Shown: positions 1 to 7,643 of the stretch, piece by piece
Position numbering within the stretch: the first letter of the stretch is position 1
How the letters are laid out: every line of letters starts with the position of its first letter
NCBI GenBank assembly: GCA_026388185.1
Contig: JAPLKG010000006.1
Coordinates: 1-64,000 of the forward strand
Source of the DNA: Candidatus Eisenbacteria bacterium
GTDB taxonomy: Bacteria > Eisenbacteria > RBG-16-71-46 > JAFGJU01
DNA: 64,000 nucleotides
Direction: 5' to 3'
Notes under the pieces: model-generated
What the model was told of the DNA's origin: nothing
Seen by the model: the letters and a program-made list of their open reading frames with translations, nothing else
Database searches by the model: none
Translations under genes and position numbers: made by a program

Positions 1-140
1 GGCGCGAGGAGTATAACATGTTTCGACCTCATAGCTCGCTCGGTGATTTGACGCCACGGCAGTTCGCCGAGCAGTTCGCTGTGAGCTCGCAAGGTCAGAA
101 AACTCTACTTTTGGCTGGATCAGTTTCTGGGTAGGGCTCA
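1..140 (+). mobile_element. Right end of an IS3-family insertion sequence (cut by window edge)
   Basis: The first 134 bases encode the C-terminal tail of an IS3-type OrfB transposase, and the sequence after it ends in ...CA at about 140, as IS3-family right termini do. The terminal stretch (about 101-140) is of the kind seen in IS3 right inverted repeats. At 141 the reading switches to a different protein family (DUF499), so 140/141 is inferred to be the insertion junction. The left end, the target duplication and the rest of the transposase lie outside the window. Confidence 0.7.
3..134 (+). CDS. IS3-family transposase OrfB, C-terminal end (partial)
   Basis: Frame 3 is open from the window edge to a TAG at 132-134. 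It contains the hallmark C-terminal motif of IS3-family OrfB (rve/DDE integrase fold), with EEYN followed by RPHSSLGDLTPRQFAEQ. The catalytic DDE residues lie upstream of the window. The protein would be the cut-and-copy transposase of the element. Only about 43 residues are visible, so whether the gene is intact cannot be judged. Confidence 0.75.
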   Translation, partial: REEYNMFRPHSSLGDLTPRQFAEQFAVSSQGQKTLLLAGSVSG

Positions 141-1438
141 AACCCAACGTCACAATGCTCGCGGAAGATCGCGCCGAGCAGCTGAAGCGCGATCCGGACA
201 AGATCGTACAGGAATTGGACCATCGATTGCGAGCTGATCTTCGGAAGATCGGCGACTTCAGCCGAATTCATCCGCTGCCGGTCTCCGGCCAAGATGTGCC
301 CGACGATTTGGACGCCCGGCTCGTCGTGCTCGGGATCGACCATCCCTACGGAAAGGAACCTGGATGTCCGGCCGAAACCGCGGCGAAGGCTATCCTCGAG
401 TCGCGCGGCAACACACCGCGGCTCTATCGCAACACGCTCATCTTTCTTGCTGCTGACAAGACGCGACTGCAAGATCTAGATGAGGCGGTGAGACGTCACC
501 TTGCGTGGGAGTCCATCTTGGCAGAGAGGGAGACGCTCGATCTCTCACCGCACCAGGTCAGGCAGGCTGAGGCCCAAAAGGGCACCGCCGACGCCGCAGT
601 TGTGGCGCGTCTGCCGGAGACGTACCAGTGGCTCTTAGTGCCGGTGCAGACCTCACCGCAGAGTGCCGTCGAATGGCAGGCGCTTCGTCTTAAAGGGCAG
701 GACGCGCTAGCCCCGCGCGCAAGCAGGAAACTGAAGAGCGACGACCTCTTAGTCACGGGTTTCGCAGCGACGCGTTTGCGGATGGAGCTTGATCGCGTGC
801 CGCTTTGGAGAGGCGATGGCGTGGCGATCAGGCAACTAGTCGAAGATTTTGCTCGCTATATATATCTACCGCGTCTCCGTGATCCGTCAGTGCTCCTAGT
901 CGCGATCCGTGATGGAGTCTCCCTGCTCACCTGGGAGAGCGACTCGTTTGCCTTTGCCGACAGCTTCGACGAAGCCGGGAGCCGCTACCGTGGGCTGCGC
1001 TGTGGACAGACCATCTCCCTGCCCGATGCCGATGCCCCTGGAATGCTCGTGAAGCCAGACGTAGCGAAACGTCAGCTCGACGCCGAGGGCAAGAAAGAAC
1101 CCACTTCTGTGACGCCGACTGGCCCTGACGGCAGGGGCGTAGGACCGACACCTGCGGGGTCGGACGTCGGCCCAGACGGGAGGCCTGTGCGGCCTGCGGT
1201 GCAACCGAAGCGATTCCATGGTACGGTGATCCTTGACCCGACCCGTGTGGGCCGCGATGCAAGTCGCGTTGCAGACGAAGTCATCGCCCATCTATCGGGC
1301 CTCGTAGGCGCGAAGGTGACGGTCACTCTCGAGGTCGCCGCCGAGATTCCTTCGGGCGCGCCGGATCACGTAGTGCGGACGGTTACAGAGAACTGTCGGA
1401 CGCTCAAGTTCTCAAGCCAGGGGTTCGAGAAGGAATAA
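141..1438 (+). pseudogene. DUF499-type anti-phage ATPase, 5'-truncated by the IS element
   Basis: The frame from 141 to the TAA at 1438 matches the C-terminal half of large (about 1,000-residue) DUF499 AAA-type ATPases that occur in phage-defence islands with DUF1156 methylases, DUF3780 proteins and a helicase. This identification is from memory of the family. Family-like segments include LAEDRAEQLK near the start, the ARLVVLG stretch, and RLPETYQWLLVPVQ. The family-like sequence begins before the ATG at 155, right at the IS junction, and stop codons at 14, 32 and 44 close the frame upstream. The Walker-containing N-terminal part is therefore missing here. An ORF could still be translated from ATG 155 (427 residues), but it would lack the ATPase core. 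A GP-rich linker (about residues 305-345 of that ORF) precedes a C-terminal domain. Confidence 0.65.
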
Positions 1439-1464
1439 TCGATGCTTGGGGGGAACTCCTTATC

Positions 1465-1586
1465 TTGAACTGAGCCCACGGTAGGCCGTTGCAAAGGTTC
1501 TTTTGGCAAGAAAGTGGTAAGATGTGACGTCAGCGCGGAGCACGGTTCGCACCAACCCGGTCTTGCAGGTTGGGCGCTCGTTAGGT
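1465..1586 (+). repeat. attC-like imperfect palindrome A
   Basis: The site ends in GTTAGGT (1580-1586), which fits the integron 3' core GTTRRRY. The 5' arm (AAC-T-GAGC-CC from 1468) is complementary to the 3' arm (GGGC-G-CTC-GTT) with single bulged bases, the pattern of paired boxes with extra-helical bases seen in attC sites. The 5' core does not fit RYYYAAC well. Identification as attC is inference. Confidence 0.3.
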
Positions 1587-1598
1587 TGACTCTCACAA

Positions 1599-1692
1599 GC
1601 TTCCCTACGCCCGCCGGGCTTTAACTTCGCAGGTGTGAATGCGGTGCGCAGTGGTGGGAACGGAGTTCACACTCGTGTTGCTGTAGGGAAGC
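1599..1692. repeat. 94-bp imperfect palindrome
   Basis: Perfect 10-bp arms GCTTCCCTAC (1599-1608) and GTAGGGAAGC (1683-1692) enclose a second partly complementary pair (GGTGTGAA near 1631 and TTCACACT near 1666). It lies in the 477-bp gap between the DUF499 remnant and the next gene. It could be a structured RNA, a cruciform or a small repeat element. I see no coding sequence in the gap. Confidence 0.5.
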
Positions 1693-1915
1693 CGAAGTCT
1701 CGCGCTCGCTATGTTTATCTGATTACCTGGGCGGAGCGTCACGGCGCATCTTGATATACACCAGGCGAAGACTGCTCTAATCCCCAGCAAATGATGCAAC
1801 TAAGACGAAGCGTTTTTGGAATGAGACTGTGATATACTGCAGGGTGCTGTCAGTGTAATATGTTACACAGTTCTGTAAAGTACATGTTAGCTGCCGAGGA
1901 GGGTAACTCGAACAT

Positions 1916-2575
1916 ATGGTTTACATTGCACCAGCATTCAAATTGGCTGCCTACAATTGCCCCTACTGTGGCGCGTATTCTCACATCTTCTGGCTTCAGC
2001 TTCACACCGGTGGCTATGGTTCCAGGCAAACGCCGGTATACAGTGCCAAATGTACCCATTGCGATAGGTTCACGTACTGGATCGCAGACGAGGTGGCCCC
2101 AGACACGGCGCCTACCTCTGGACGCATGATAGAGCCCAGAGCGGTCCAGGCACCAATGCCACATCCCGAGATGCCTGAAGATGTGCTCGCCGATTATCAG
2201 GAAGCGAGGAGCATCAGTGGGGACTCACCCCGCGGAGCCGCCGCCCTCGTCCGGCTCTCGATTCAAAAGCTATGCGTTCATCTCGGCGAGAAGGGTGAGA
2301 ACATAGACCAGGATATCGCGCATATGGTCGCCAAGGATCTACCAACCGAGATTCAGCAAGCCCTAGATATCGTCCGCGTCGTCGGCAACAATGCAGTTCA
2401 TCCTGGAGAGATTAGCCAGGATGACGTGGCAGAAGTGGCGTCAACGCTGTTCCAACTGGTGAACCAGATCGTTGAGGAGCGCATCTCTCGCCCCAAGAGG
2501 ATAAGAGGTCTATTCGAAAGTCTCCCTGAGCGTGCCAGAGATCACATAGAGAAACGGGATGGGAAGCATAAGTAG
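1916..2575 (+). CDS. DUF4145 domain protein with N-terminal zinc ribbon
   Basis: A 219-residue protein. The N-terminus carries two CxxC pairs (CPYC near residue 15 and CTHC near 46), which should bind zinc. The body has the DUF4145 pattern, with MPEDVLADYQEARSI, SPRGAAALVRLSIQKLC, LGEKG and VVGNNAVHPGE. DUF4145 is common as a stand-alone protein or fused to restriction/defence enzymes, and its biochemical role is unknown. The ATG at 1916 is preceded by GAGGAGGG at about 1897. The gene stands alone between two attC-like sites, with a stop only 27 bases before site B, the spacing typical of an integron cassette. No metabolic neighbour suggests a housekeeping role, so a cassette or defence-associated gene is the best reading. 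Confidence 0.75.
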   Translation: MVYIAPAFKLAAYNCPYCGAYSHIFWLQLHTGGYGSRQTPVYSAKCTHCDRFTYWIADEVAPDTAPTSGRMIEPRAVQAPMPHPEMPEDVLADYQEARSISGDSPRGAAALVRLSIQKLCVHLGEKGENIDQDIAHMVAKDLPTEIQQALDIVRVVGNNAVHPGEISQDDVAEVASTLFQLVNQIVEERISRPKRIRGLFESLPERARDHIEKRDGKHK

Positions 2576-2600
2576 TCACTTGCACAACCGGTATATCGGC

Positions 2601-2676
2601 AGCTAACCACTGGCTTGAGATGGACGGATGCTTCGGCGTCACGGCTCTTGCAGTAGCAAGCGCCACACCGTTAGGT
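2601..2676 (+). repeat. attC-like imperfect palindrome B
   Basis: Outer arms CTAAC (2603-2607) and GTTAG(GT) (2670-2676) pair. After a short unpaired spacer, TGGC-TTG pairs with CAAG-CG-CCA, leaving extra bases bulged out. This R-box / spacer / L-box / bulge order is the architecture of an integron attC of about 76 bp. The next gene starts 23 bases after the 3' core, and the previous one ends 27 bases before the 5' core. Confidence 0.4.
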
Positions 2677-2698
2677 TTCCCCGATTGTTAGGAGGATC

Positions 2699-3598
2699 AT
2701 GAGGATGGACCAGACGACACGAGACCGCATCAAGGCGAACCTGTTCCCGATGGCGCACCCCTCGGTGGAACCTTGGGATGGATTCCGATGGCACATAGGT
2801 CAGAATGGCGTGTGCGATACGGACAGAGAGCACTCGTCACAGGCTCTCGCCATTGACGTCTTCGGAACACTGGCGTTGCTTGACAGTCGAGACCGTATCT
2901 TCAATGCCCTTCTGCGGAGCTTCGATCTCGAGTCCTCCGGTCATTGGACTGTGGAGCTCGAGTGGCCGGTCCCGAATACTCTGCTGGGGGAGCCCAGGGA
3001 GACTCAGGTGGACGCCGTTGCTCGGAGCGAGCGCTTCCTGGTCTTCATGGAATGCAAGTTCTCGGAGAGCGAGCCCGGGCGCTGCTCTCAGCCCGAGCCG
3101 CTCTCGGATGGCGCACACAAGGGACTACGGCAGTGCAGTGGGAACTACGAGCTTCAGGTCAATCCAGTGAACGACAAGTCTGCCTGGTGTCCTTTGACCG
3201 CGAAGGGTATCAAGTACTGGGAGCACATTCCCGGGTTATTCGGTATCAGCTCCACTGAAGTGCACGCGCCTTGTCCATTCGCGGATTCGCGCTACCAGTG
3301 GATGCGGAACATCGTCGCGTGCTGGGCGCAGTCCCGGATCGAGAAGACACAACCGGTCTTCCTTGTCGTATACGCTGATGTGCCAGAGGGACCGCAGCTC
3401 CCAGCTGCCAGACTAGTGCGGTCGGAGTCGTGGGCGCTCTTCAAGCGCTCGATAAAGCCCAATACCGTCGTCCGTGAGTTGTCATACCTCGACCTGATTG
3501 ATTGTGCGCTCGCGCTTCACGGGCCAGATTCCTCGACCTTGCGCGAACTCCGGGGTTGGGTCGAGGCGAAGGTGCGGAAGATAGCAGGGTCAACCTAA
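2699..3598 (+). CDS. PD-(D/E)XK nuclease-like protein
   Basis: A 299-residue soluble protein I do not recognise as a named family. Residues about 100-120 read TQVDAVARSERFLVFMECKF. The spacing of Asp, a hydrophobic strand and E-C-K fits the PD-(D/E)XK nuclease core (D...ExK) of many restriction enzymes and Holliday-junction or lesion nucleases. Several Cys and His residues follow (QCSGNYELQ, WCPLTAKG, CPFADSRYQW). The ATG at 2699 follows GGAGG at about 2690. The gene begins 23 bases downstream of the GTTAGGT of site B. Its stop codon lies inside ACCTAAC (3593-3599), the exact reverse complement of that core, so it sits like a mobile cassette. The nuclease role is inferred from the motif only. 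Confidence 0.6.
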   Translation: MRMDQTTRDRIKANLFPMAHPSVEPWDGFRWHIGQNGVCDTDREHSSQALAIDVFGTLALLDSRDRIFNALLRSFDLESSGHWTVELEWPVPNTLLGEPRETQVDAVARSERFLVFMECKFSESEPGRCSQPEPLSDGAHKGLRQCSGNYELQVNPVNDKSAWCPLTAKGIKYWEHIPGLFGISSTEVHAPCPFADSRYQWMRNIVACWAQSRIEKTQPVFLVVYADVPEGPQLPAARLVRSESWALFKRSIKPNTVVRELSYLDLIDCALALHGPDSSTLRELRGWVEAKVRKIAGST

Positions 3599-3599
3599 C
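3593..3599 (+). other. Integron-type 5' core site ACCTAAC
   Basis: ACCTAAC fits RYYYAAC perfectly and is the exact reverse complement of GTTAGGT at 2670-2676. It overlaps the stop codon of the preceding gene. I did not find a convincing partner GTTRRRY within the next 120 bases. The downstream att duplication at 3727 may have replaced it. From 3600 to 3726 I see nothing else. Confidence 0.3.
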
Positions 3600-3726
3600 T
3601 CCTATGAGGCCTCCCGCTGGCAAGAGGTAGAGTTTGGCCACGATCGGGCTCCTCAAGCCCTTACGTGTCCAGTTCCATTTGACGGGCAACAGCAAAACGG
3701 CCAAAACCTCGCCAATCTAAGACTCC

Positions 3727-3818
3727 AGCACAAAAATGTAAGTCCCCGAAACTTGTTAAGTCTCAGGGACTTACCCGTTGGTAGCGGAGGCTGGATTTGA
3801 ACCAGCGACCTTTGGGTT
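3727..3818. repeat. att direct repeat, left copy (tRNA-fMet 3' half plus terminator)
   Basis: This 92-bp segment repeats at 7847-7938 with 4 mismatches that I can count. On the minus strand it consists of the anticodon-loop-to-CCA half of tRNA-fMet followed by the tRNA terminator hairpin (GTAAGTCCC ... GGGACTTAC and a T-run). Identity stops exactly at the anticodon loop, where the left copy reads TTGTG and the intact tRNA reads TTATG. This is the usual footprint of a tyrosine integrase that recombines in the anticodon loop. Confidence 0.8.
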
Positions 3819-3952
3819 GTGAAAACCCAAGAGCGGCACATAATCGATTGTATGATAACGAGTTATTTATGGCTGCTAACAGTCTGCTAACATTGCTTCT
3901 GGGAGCGATGCAAGACGTAAGGTGAGGCCTTGTGTTTGTTTCAAATAGAATG

Positions 3953-3998
3953 TTGACAAAATCATTTGTGTCTAATATAGTTCGCGTTGTTAGATACA
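3953..3998 (+). promoter_or_regulatory. fic promoter with overlapping inverted-repeat operator
   Basis: A -35 TTGACA (3953-3958), a 17-base spacer and a -10 TATAGT (3976-3981) form a strong sigma-70-type promoter. An inverted repeat TGTGTCTAA (3967-3975) / TTAGATACA (3990-3998) brackets the -10, so a repressor bound there would block initiation. A copy with the same arm spacing lies at 7612-7643. Confidence 0.6.
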
Positions 3999-4037
3999 AA
4001 AATTGTCGCCTCAACTAGAATCCGACGGGAGGTAACT

Positions 4038-5150
4038 ATGGCTACTCCCTTTGTTCCGAAACGGCTACCTCTGAAAGACATCGACTGGGAATATCTTGTC
4101 TCAACAGTAGCTGAGGCAAACTCTGCTCTAGCTCGTTACGATGGACTTCTAGAGGGTATGCCCAACCCTCGATTGCTCCTGTCACCGATGATGACACAAG
4201 AGGCAGTGTTGTCGTCCAAGATTGAGGGAACGCAGGCAACCCTGGAGGAGGTGCTCCGGTTCGAAGCGAAACCGAATGCTACTGAACGACAAGAGGACAT
4301 TCGTGAGATCCTGAACTATCGAAGAGCGATGTCGTTCGCCGAGGGGGAGCTCAAGACTCGGCCGTTGTGTTTGAATCTCATCAAAGGCATGCATGAAGTG
4401 CTACTCGACGGAGTCCGTGGTCGAGACAAGAGCAGAGGGGAGTTTAGGACGATCCAAAACTGGGTGGGGAAGCCAAGCACACCGATGAGCGAGGCATCAT
4501 ATGTGCCTCCGGAGCCGAACAAGGTCCTCGAGTACATGTCAAACTTGGAAAAGTATTGCCATTACCACGAAAAAGACAGGCTCGTTCAGGCATCTATCAT
4601 TCATGCCCAGTTTGAACTGATTCATCCTTTCTTGGATGGTAATGGGAGAATTGGCCGGATTCTTATTCCAGTCTTTCTATGCGAGAAGGGAGTCCTGAAG
4701 AGTCCGACGTTTTACATCAGCGCTTTTCTCGAGTCCACGCGTGAAGAGTACTACACAAGACTACTAGCGATTTCTCATAAGGGCGACTGGAAGAGCTGGA
4801 TTGAGTACTTCTTGCGTGCAGTAGCAGTTCAGGCAAAAGCTGACAGTCAGAAAGCCAGTGACATAATGTCACTGTACAACAACATGAAAACGACCATTGC
4901 CGAAGCGACACGTTCGCGTTTTGCTATTCAAGCGTTGGACTTCCTGTTCGACCGGCCGATATTCAACGGCAGCTTCTTTGCATCCAAGTCTCTGATTCCA
5001 AGAGGCAGCGCGGCCATAGTGCTGAACAAACTACTTCGAGCGAAGGTGATCGAACGGCTTGAGGAGTGGAAGGGGCGAACTCCCGCCGTGTACATTTTCC
5101 CGAGCCTACTCGACATCGTCAAGATCCGAGAGGGGTCCGCTGACAAGTAA
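4038..5150 (+). CDS. Fic family protein (adenylyltransferase type, class II)
   Basis: A 370-residue cytosolic Fic protein predicted to transfer AMP (or another phosphoryl group) from a nucleotide to target hydroxyls. The full catalytic motif HPFLDGNGRIGR is present near residue 195. The N-terminal inhibitory helix motif SSKIEG (near residue 58) marks a class II, self-inhibited Fic, whose Glu blocks the ATP gamma-phosphate site. The order is a Fic N-terminal domain (about 1-85), the Fic core (about 120-260), and a C-terminal winged-helix-like tail (about 285-370) that may bind DNA or a partner. The ATG at 4038 has GGAGG 5-10 bases upstream. A TTG at 3987 is in frame but lies inside the operator. 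It is the first gene of the unit integrated at tRNA-fMet. It may act in defence or stress, but its target is unknown. Confidence 0.85.
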   Translation: MATPFVPKRLPLKDIDWEYLVSTVAEANSALARYDGLLEGMPNPRLLLSPMMTQEAVLSSKIEGTQATLEEVLRFEAKPNATERQEDIREILNYRRAMSFAEGELKTRPLCLNLIKGMHEVLLDGVRGRDKSRGEFRTIQNWVGKPSTPMSEASYVPPEPNKVLEYMSNLEKYCHYHEKDRLVQASIIHAQFELIHPFLDGNGRIGRILIPVFLCEKGVLKSPTFYISAFLESTREEYYTRLLAISHKGDWKSWIEYFLRAVAVQAKADSQKASDIMSLYNNMKTTIAEATRSRFAIQALDFLFDRPIFNGSFFASKSLIPRGSAAIVLNKLLRAKVIERLEEWKGRTPAVYIFPSLLDIVKIREGSADK

Positions 5151-5544
5151 GCAAGTAAAAGATGATCGGACAAGAAAAGTCTACTTTATTAACGTGTGCT
5201 GCAACTGCAGCAAAGAGTGCCGTGCCTGCGCTGGCGGTTTGCTTTCGTTACTTGCTAGTTTCTATTATCTCTCATACATTTGTTCGAGATATTCCAGTAG
5301 GTTACAAGTGCTGGCTTGGTATGAACTCGTGAATCTCGCATGAAGCCCTGATAGTTGTGAGCCCGCCCTATGAATTAAGCACTTGTAATTCAATGCGTTC
5401 TGATGCTTTGCTGACATTTTGCCAATTCATTCTTTGCCAATAGGGGCTCATCTCCTCGTACAAGGAGCACGCTGTATTGGCCGCATGGATGTTCTCGCGT
5501 GGATTCTAGCCAATGTTCGAAAAAGGAAGGGACAGTCGGCCCAC
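5151..5544. other. Intergenic, AT-rich, no gene seen
   Basis: About 390 bases that look more AT-rich than the core genome. It holds a small palindrome (GAATT...AATTC near 5375-5395) and no ORF with a convincing start site. It is probably spacer DNA of the mobile unit. Confidence 0.4.
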
Positions 5545-5611
5545 TTGACACCTGTTTCGATATATGCTATAGTTTCATCGGAACGGTGAAACAGCAAATT
5601 GGTCGAAACAG
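5545..5611 (+). promoter_or_regulatory. Promoter and nested operator of the abiE-like pair
   Basis: TTGACA (5545-5550), 17 bases, TATAGT (5568-5573). Two nested inverted repeats cover it: CTGTTTCGA (5552-5560) with TCGAAACAG (5603-5611), both arms perfect, and GTTTCA (5572-5577) with TGAAAC (5587-5592). Such repeats over a promoter fit the autorepression known for AbiEi-type antitoxins. Confidence 0.6.
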
Positions 5612-5645
5612 TGCGTTGTTCCACTCCATTTGGAGGTTTATCGGA

Positions 5646-6761
5646 ATGGTAAGACAGTCCAATTCGACGAAACCAGAGAGTGACCTGGTAGCAGAAATAT
5701 CCCAACGCCTTCAGGAAGCGCTTGAGGCAGTGCCGGTTCTCGAGATCGTGCGAATCGATCCACAAATTCCTCTCGCCTACGGGCAGAGGCCTGATCTAGT
5801 CGTCGACATTCGCACCCCTAGAGGACCACAACGTCTCTTAGTGGAGATCAAGTCAGACGGGATTCCGAGAACGTTGAGGAGGGCGGCAGAGGCCCTTAAG
5901 GGGCGGCTCAGAAACGTGGAGGGCGCGTACGGGCTCTTGGCAGCACCGTATATCTCAGATCGTGGTCGTCGTGTATGCCGGGAGAATGGGATCGGGTGCT
6001 TTGATCTTGCTGGTAACATTTTCCTTTCTTTTGATCAGGTGTTCATCGAGAGAAGTGGTAAGCAAAATCCCACGCCTGCGCGGCGACTACAGAGATCTCT
6101 GTTCGCACCCCGCTCGTCGCGGGCGCTGCGAGTTCTTCTTAATAACCCTAATCAACGATGGTACGTGAGAGACCTGGCTGCCGAAGCTGGGATCAGTCTA
6201 GCACTAGCATCGAGAGTAAAGCAGCTTCTGCGCGACCAGGACCTTCTGGGCGAGGACCTTCGTTCCTTCTGGCTCTCGAAACCCGAAGACCTTCTTATGG
6301 ACTGGTCAAAGGCTTACAGTTACGAGAAGAACGAGGTGTACTACTTCTACTCAATGCTACCCATTCCGGAGTTGGAAGAACGCCTGGCTACGGAGTGCGA
6401 GCGGACGACTATTCTGTATGGTCTGGCTCTGTTCTCCGGTGCGAACCGGGTTGCCCCCTTTGTGCGTTACAACCGTGCCTTTGCGTTCGTTGAGGGCAGA
6501 CTCGGAGAGATTGTGGAGGCGCTGGACCTGAAGCAAGTTTCTTCGGGAGCCAACGTAGTGCTGCTGCGTCCGTATGACGAAGGGGTCTTCTATGGAGTAC
6601 GGGAAGTCGGAGGCGCGAAGGTTGTGTCGGACTTCCAACTCTATCTTGACTTGAAGAGTTACAAAACCAGTGGTGCAGAGGCAGCGAACTTCCTCTTCGA
6701 AAGGTGGATAAAACCGCGATGGAACCTAGGACCAAGTCAGACTACGCGACCAGAGCTGTAG
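5646..6761 (+). CDS. AbiEi-type antitoxin / transcriptional regulator
   Basis: A 371-residue protein of the AbiEi-like (PF09952-type) antitoxin class paired with a nucleotidyltransferase toxin. The N-terminal third contains DLVVDIRTPRG...RLLVEIKSDG, a restriction-enzyme-like alpha/beta fold signature (D...E-x-K). Then come GCFDLAGN, typical of this family, and a winged helix near residues 150-200 (WYVRDLAAEAGISLALASRVKQLL). The C-terminal half probably contacts the toxin. ATG 5646 is chosen because GGAGG lies about 10 bases upstream; the frame is open further up, but that part overlaps the operator. The downstream toxin gene starts 43 bases inside this gene, so the two are translationally linked. 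Identification is by motif and gene order. Confidence 0.75.
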   Translation: MVRQSNSTKPESDLVAEISQRLQEALEAVPVLEIVRIDPQIPLAYGQRPDLVVDIRTPRGPQRLLVEIKSDGIPRTLRRAAEALKGRLRNVEGAYGLLAAPYISDRGRRVCRENGIGCFDLAGNIFLSFDQVFIERSGKQNPTPARRLQRSLFAPRSSRALRVLLNNPNQRWYVRDLAAEAGISLALASRVKQLLRDQDLLGEDLRSFWLSKPEDLLMDWSKAYSYEKNEVYYFYSMLPIPELEERLATECERTTILYGLALFSGANRVAPFVRYNRAFAFVEGRLGEIVEALDLKQVSSGANVVLLRPYDEGVFYGVREVGGAKVVSDFQLYLDLKSYKTSGAEAANFLFERWIKPRWNLGPSQTTRPEL

Positions 6762-7567
6762 AGGCGGCCTTCTCGGTGCTCCTCGAACTGTTCGGAATCC
6801 TCGGTGAGTTTCGAGAGTACGTCGCAGTGGTTGGAGGTTGGGTAACGCCTCTGATCTTCAGAAATGCAGAGACGGCGCCGGTAGGTACTCTTGATATCGA
6901 CATCGCGATAGACTTCGCACGCGTCTCTCAAGATACCTATAAGACATTTCTCGAGACCCTTGGGTCACGAGATTACAGACAGCATCCTGAGCAACCATTC
7001 CGTTTTTTCAAGACCGTCACGCTTGGAAACGATCCACCCGTTGAAGTAGAAGTGGATCTTCTGGCGGGAGAGTATGGGGGGACGGGTAGCGGACACCGCA
7101 CGCAGCAGGTCCAGGACGCGAGAGCCCGCAAGGCTCGCGGTGCTGATCTCGTGTTCGACCACTACGTGGAGGTCTCCGTCGAGGGGCGTCTGCCTAATGG
7201 TGCAGTCGACAGAGTAAGTATCAGAGTTGCCGATGTGGTGGCCTTTCTCGTAATGAAGGGGATGACCCTCCATGGGCGACGCAAAGACAAAGATTGTTAT
7301 GATATCTTCTATTGTGCAGCCAACTACCCCGGTGGCATCGAAGCACTCGCCAAAGTTTTTAGGCCTTTCATGGAAAACTCCCTGGTTGCAGAGGGACTGG
7401 CAAAGATACGCTCGAGATTTCTGTCACCGCTGCATGTAGGATCAGTTGCCGTTGCCGACTTCCTAGAGATCTCTGATCCTGAGGAGTGCGATATCGTCAC
7501 GCGCGACGCGTACGAGCGTGTAAATGCCCTGCTTGATCGCCTCAACATAGAGCCGTGGCAAGGCTGA
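6719..7567 (+). CDS. AbiEii/AbiGii-type nucleotidyltransferase toxin
   Basis: A 282-residue protein. VVGGW near residue 40 and LDIDIAID near residue 60 give the GG/S...DxD signature of the DNA polymerase beta-type nucleotidyltransferase fold. VEVEVDLLAG near 110 supplies the third acidic strand. DKDCYDIFYC near 200 fits the K/D motif seen in AbiEii relatives, some of which add nucleotides to tRNA and stop growth. It overlaps the antitoxin gene (ends at 6761). ATG 6719 follows GAAAGGTGG; GTG 6704 is an alternative. Together the pair is a likely toxin-antitoxin or abortive-infection module carried by the tRNA-fMet-integrated unit. Confidence 0.75.
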   Translation: MEPRTKSDYATRAVEAAFSVLLELFGILGEFREYVAVVGGWVTPLIFRNAETAPVGTLDIDIAIDFARVSQDTYKTFLETLGSRDYRQHPEQPFRFFKTVTLGNDPPVEVEVDLLAGEYGGTGSGHRTQQVQDARARKARGADLVFDHYVEVSVEGRLPNGAVDRVSIRVADVVAFLVMKGMTLHGRRKDKDCYDIFYCAANYPGGIEALAKVFRPFMENSLVAEGLAKIRSRFLSPLHVGSVAVADFLEISDPEECDIVTRDAYERVNALLDRLNIEPWQG

Positions 7568-7611
7568 TGCGAAGCAAGCTTTGTTTATAGCAGAATAGTA
7601 GCAAGATTAGT

Positions 7612-7643
7612 TGCGTCTAATAATTGGGCAAATCCTAGATACA
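7612..7643 (+). promoter_or_regulatory. Second copy of the fic-type inverted repeat
   Basis: TGCGTCTAA, 14 bases, then CTAGATACAAA. Arm sequence and the 14-base gap match the operator at 3967-3998 upstream of fic. It lies 84 bases upstream of the integrase remnant, so it may be a shared operator or an arm-type integrase-binding site. Confidence 0.4.

Noticed and set aside
3781-3840. A second tRNA gene at the left att repeat
   Set aside because: Only the 3' half of tRNA-fMet is present. Beyond the anticodon loop the sequence cannot form the D arm or acceptor stem, so it is an att duplicate.
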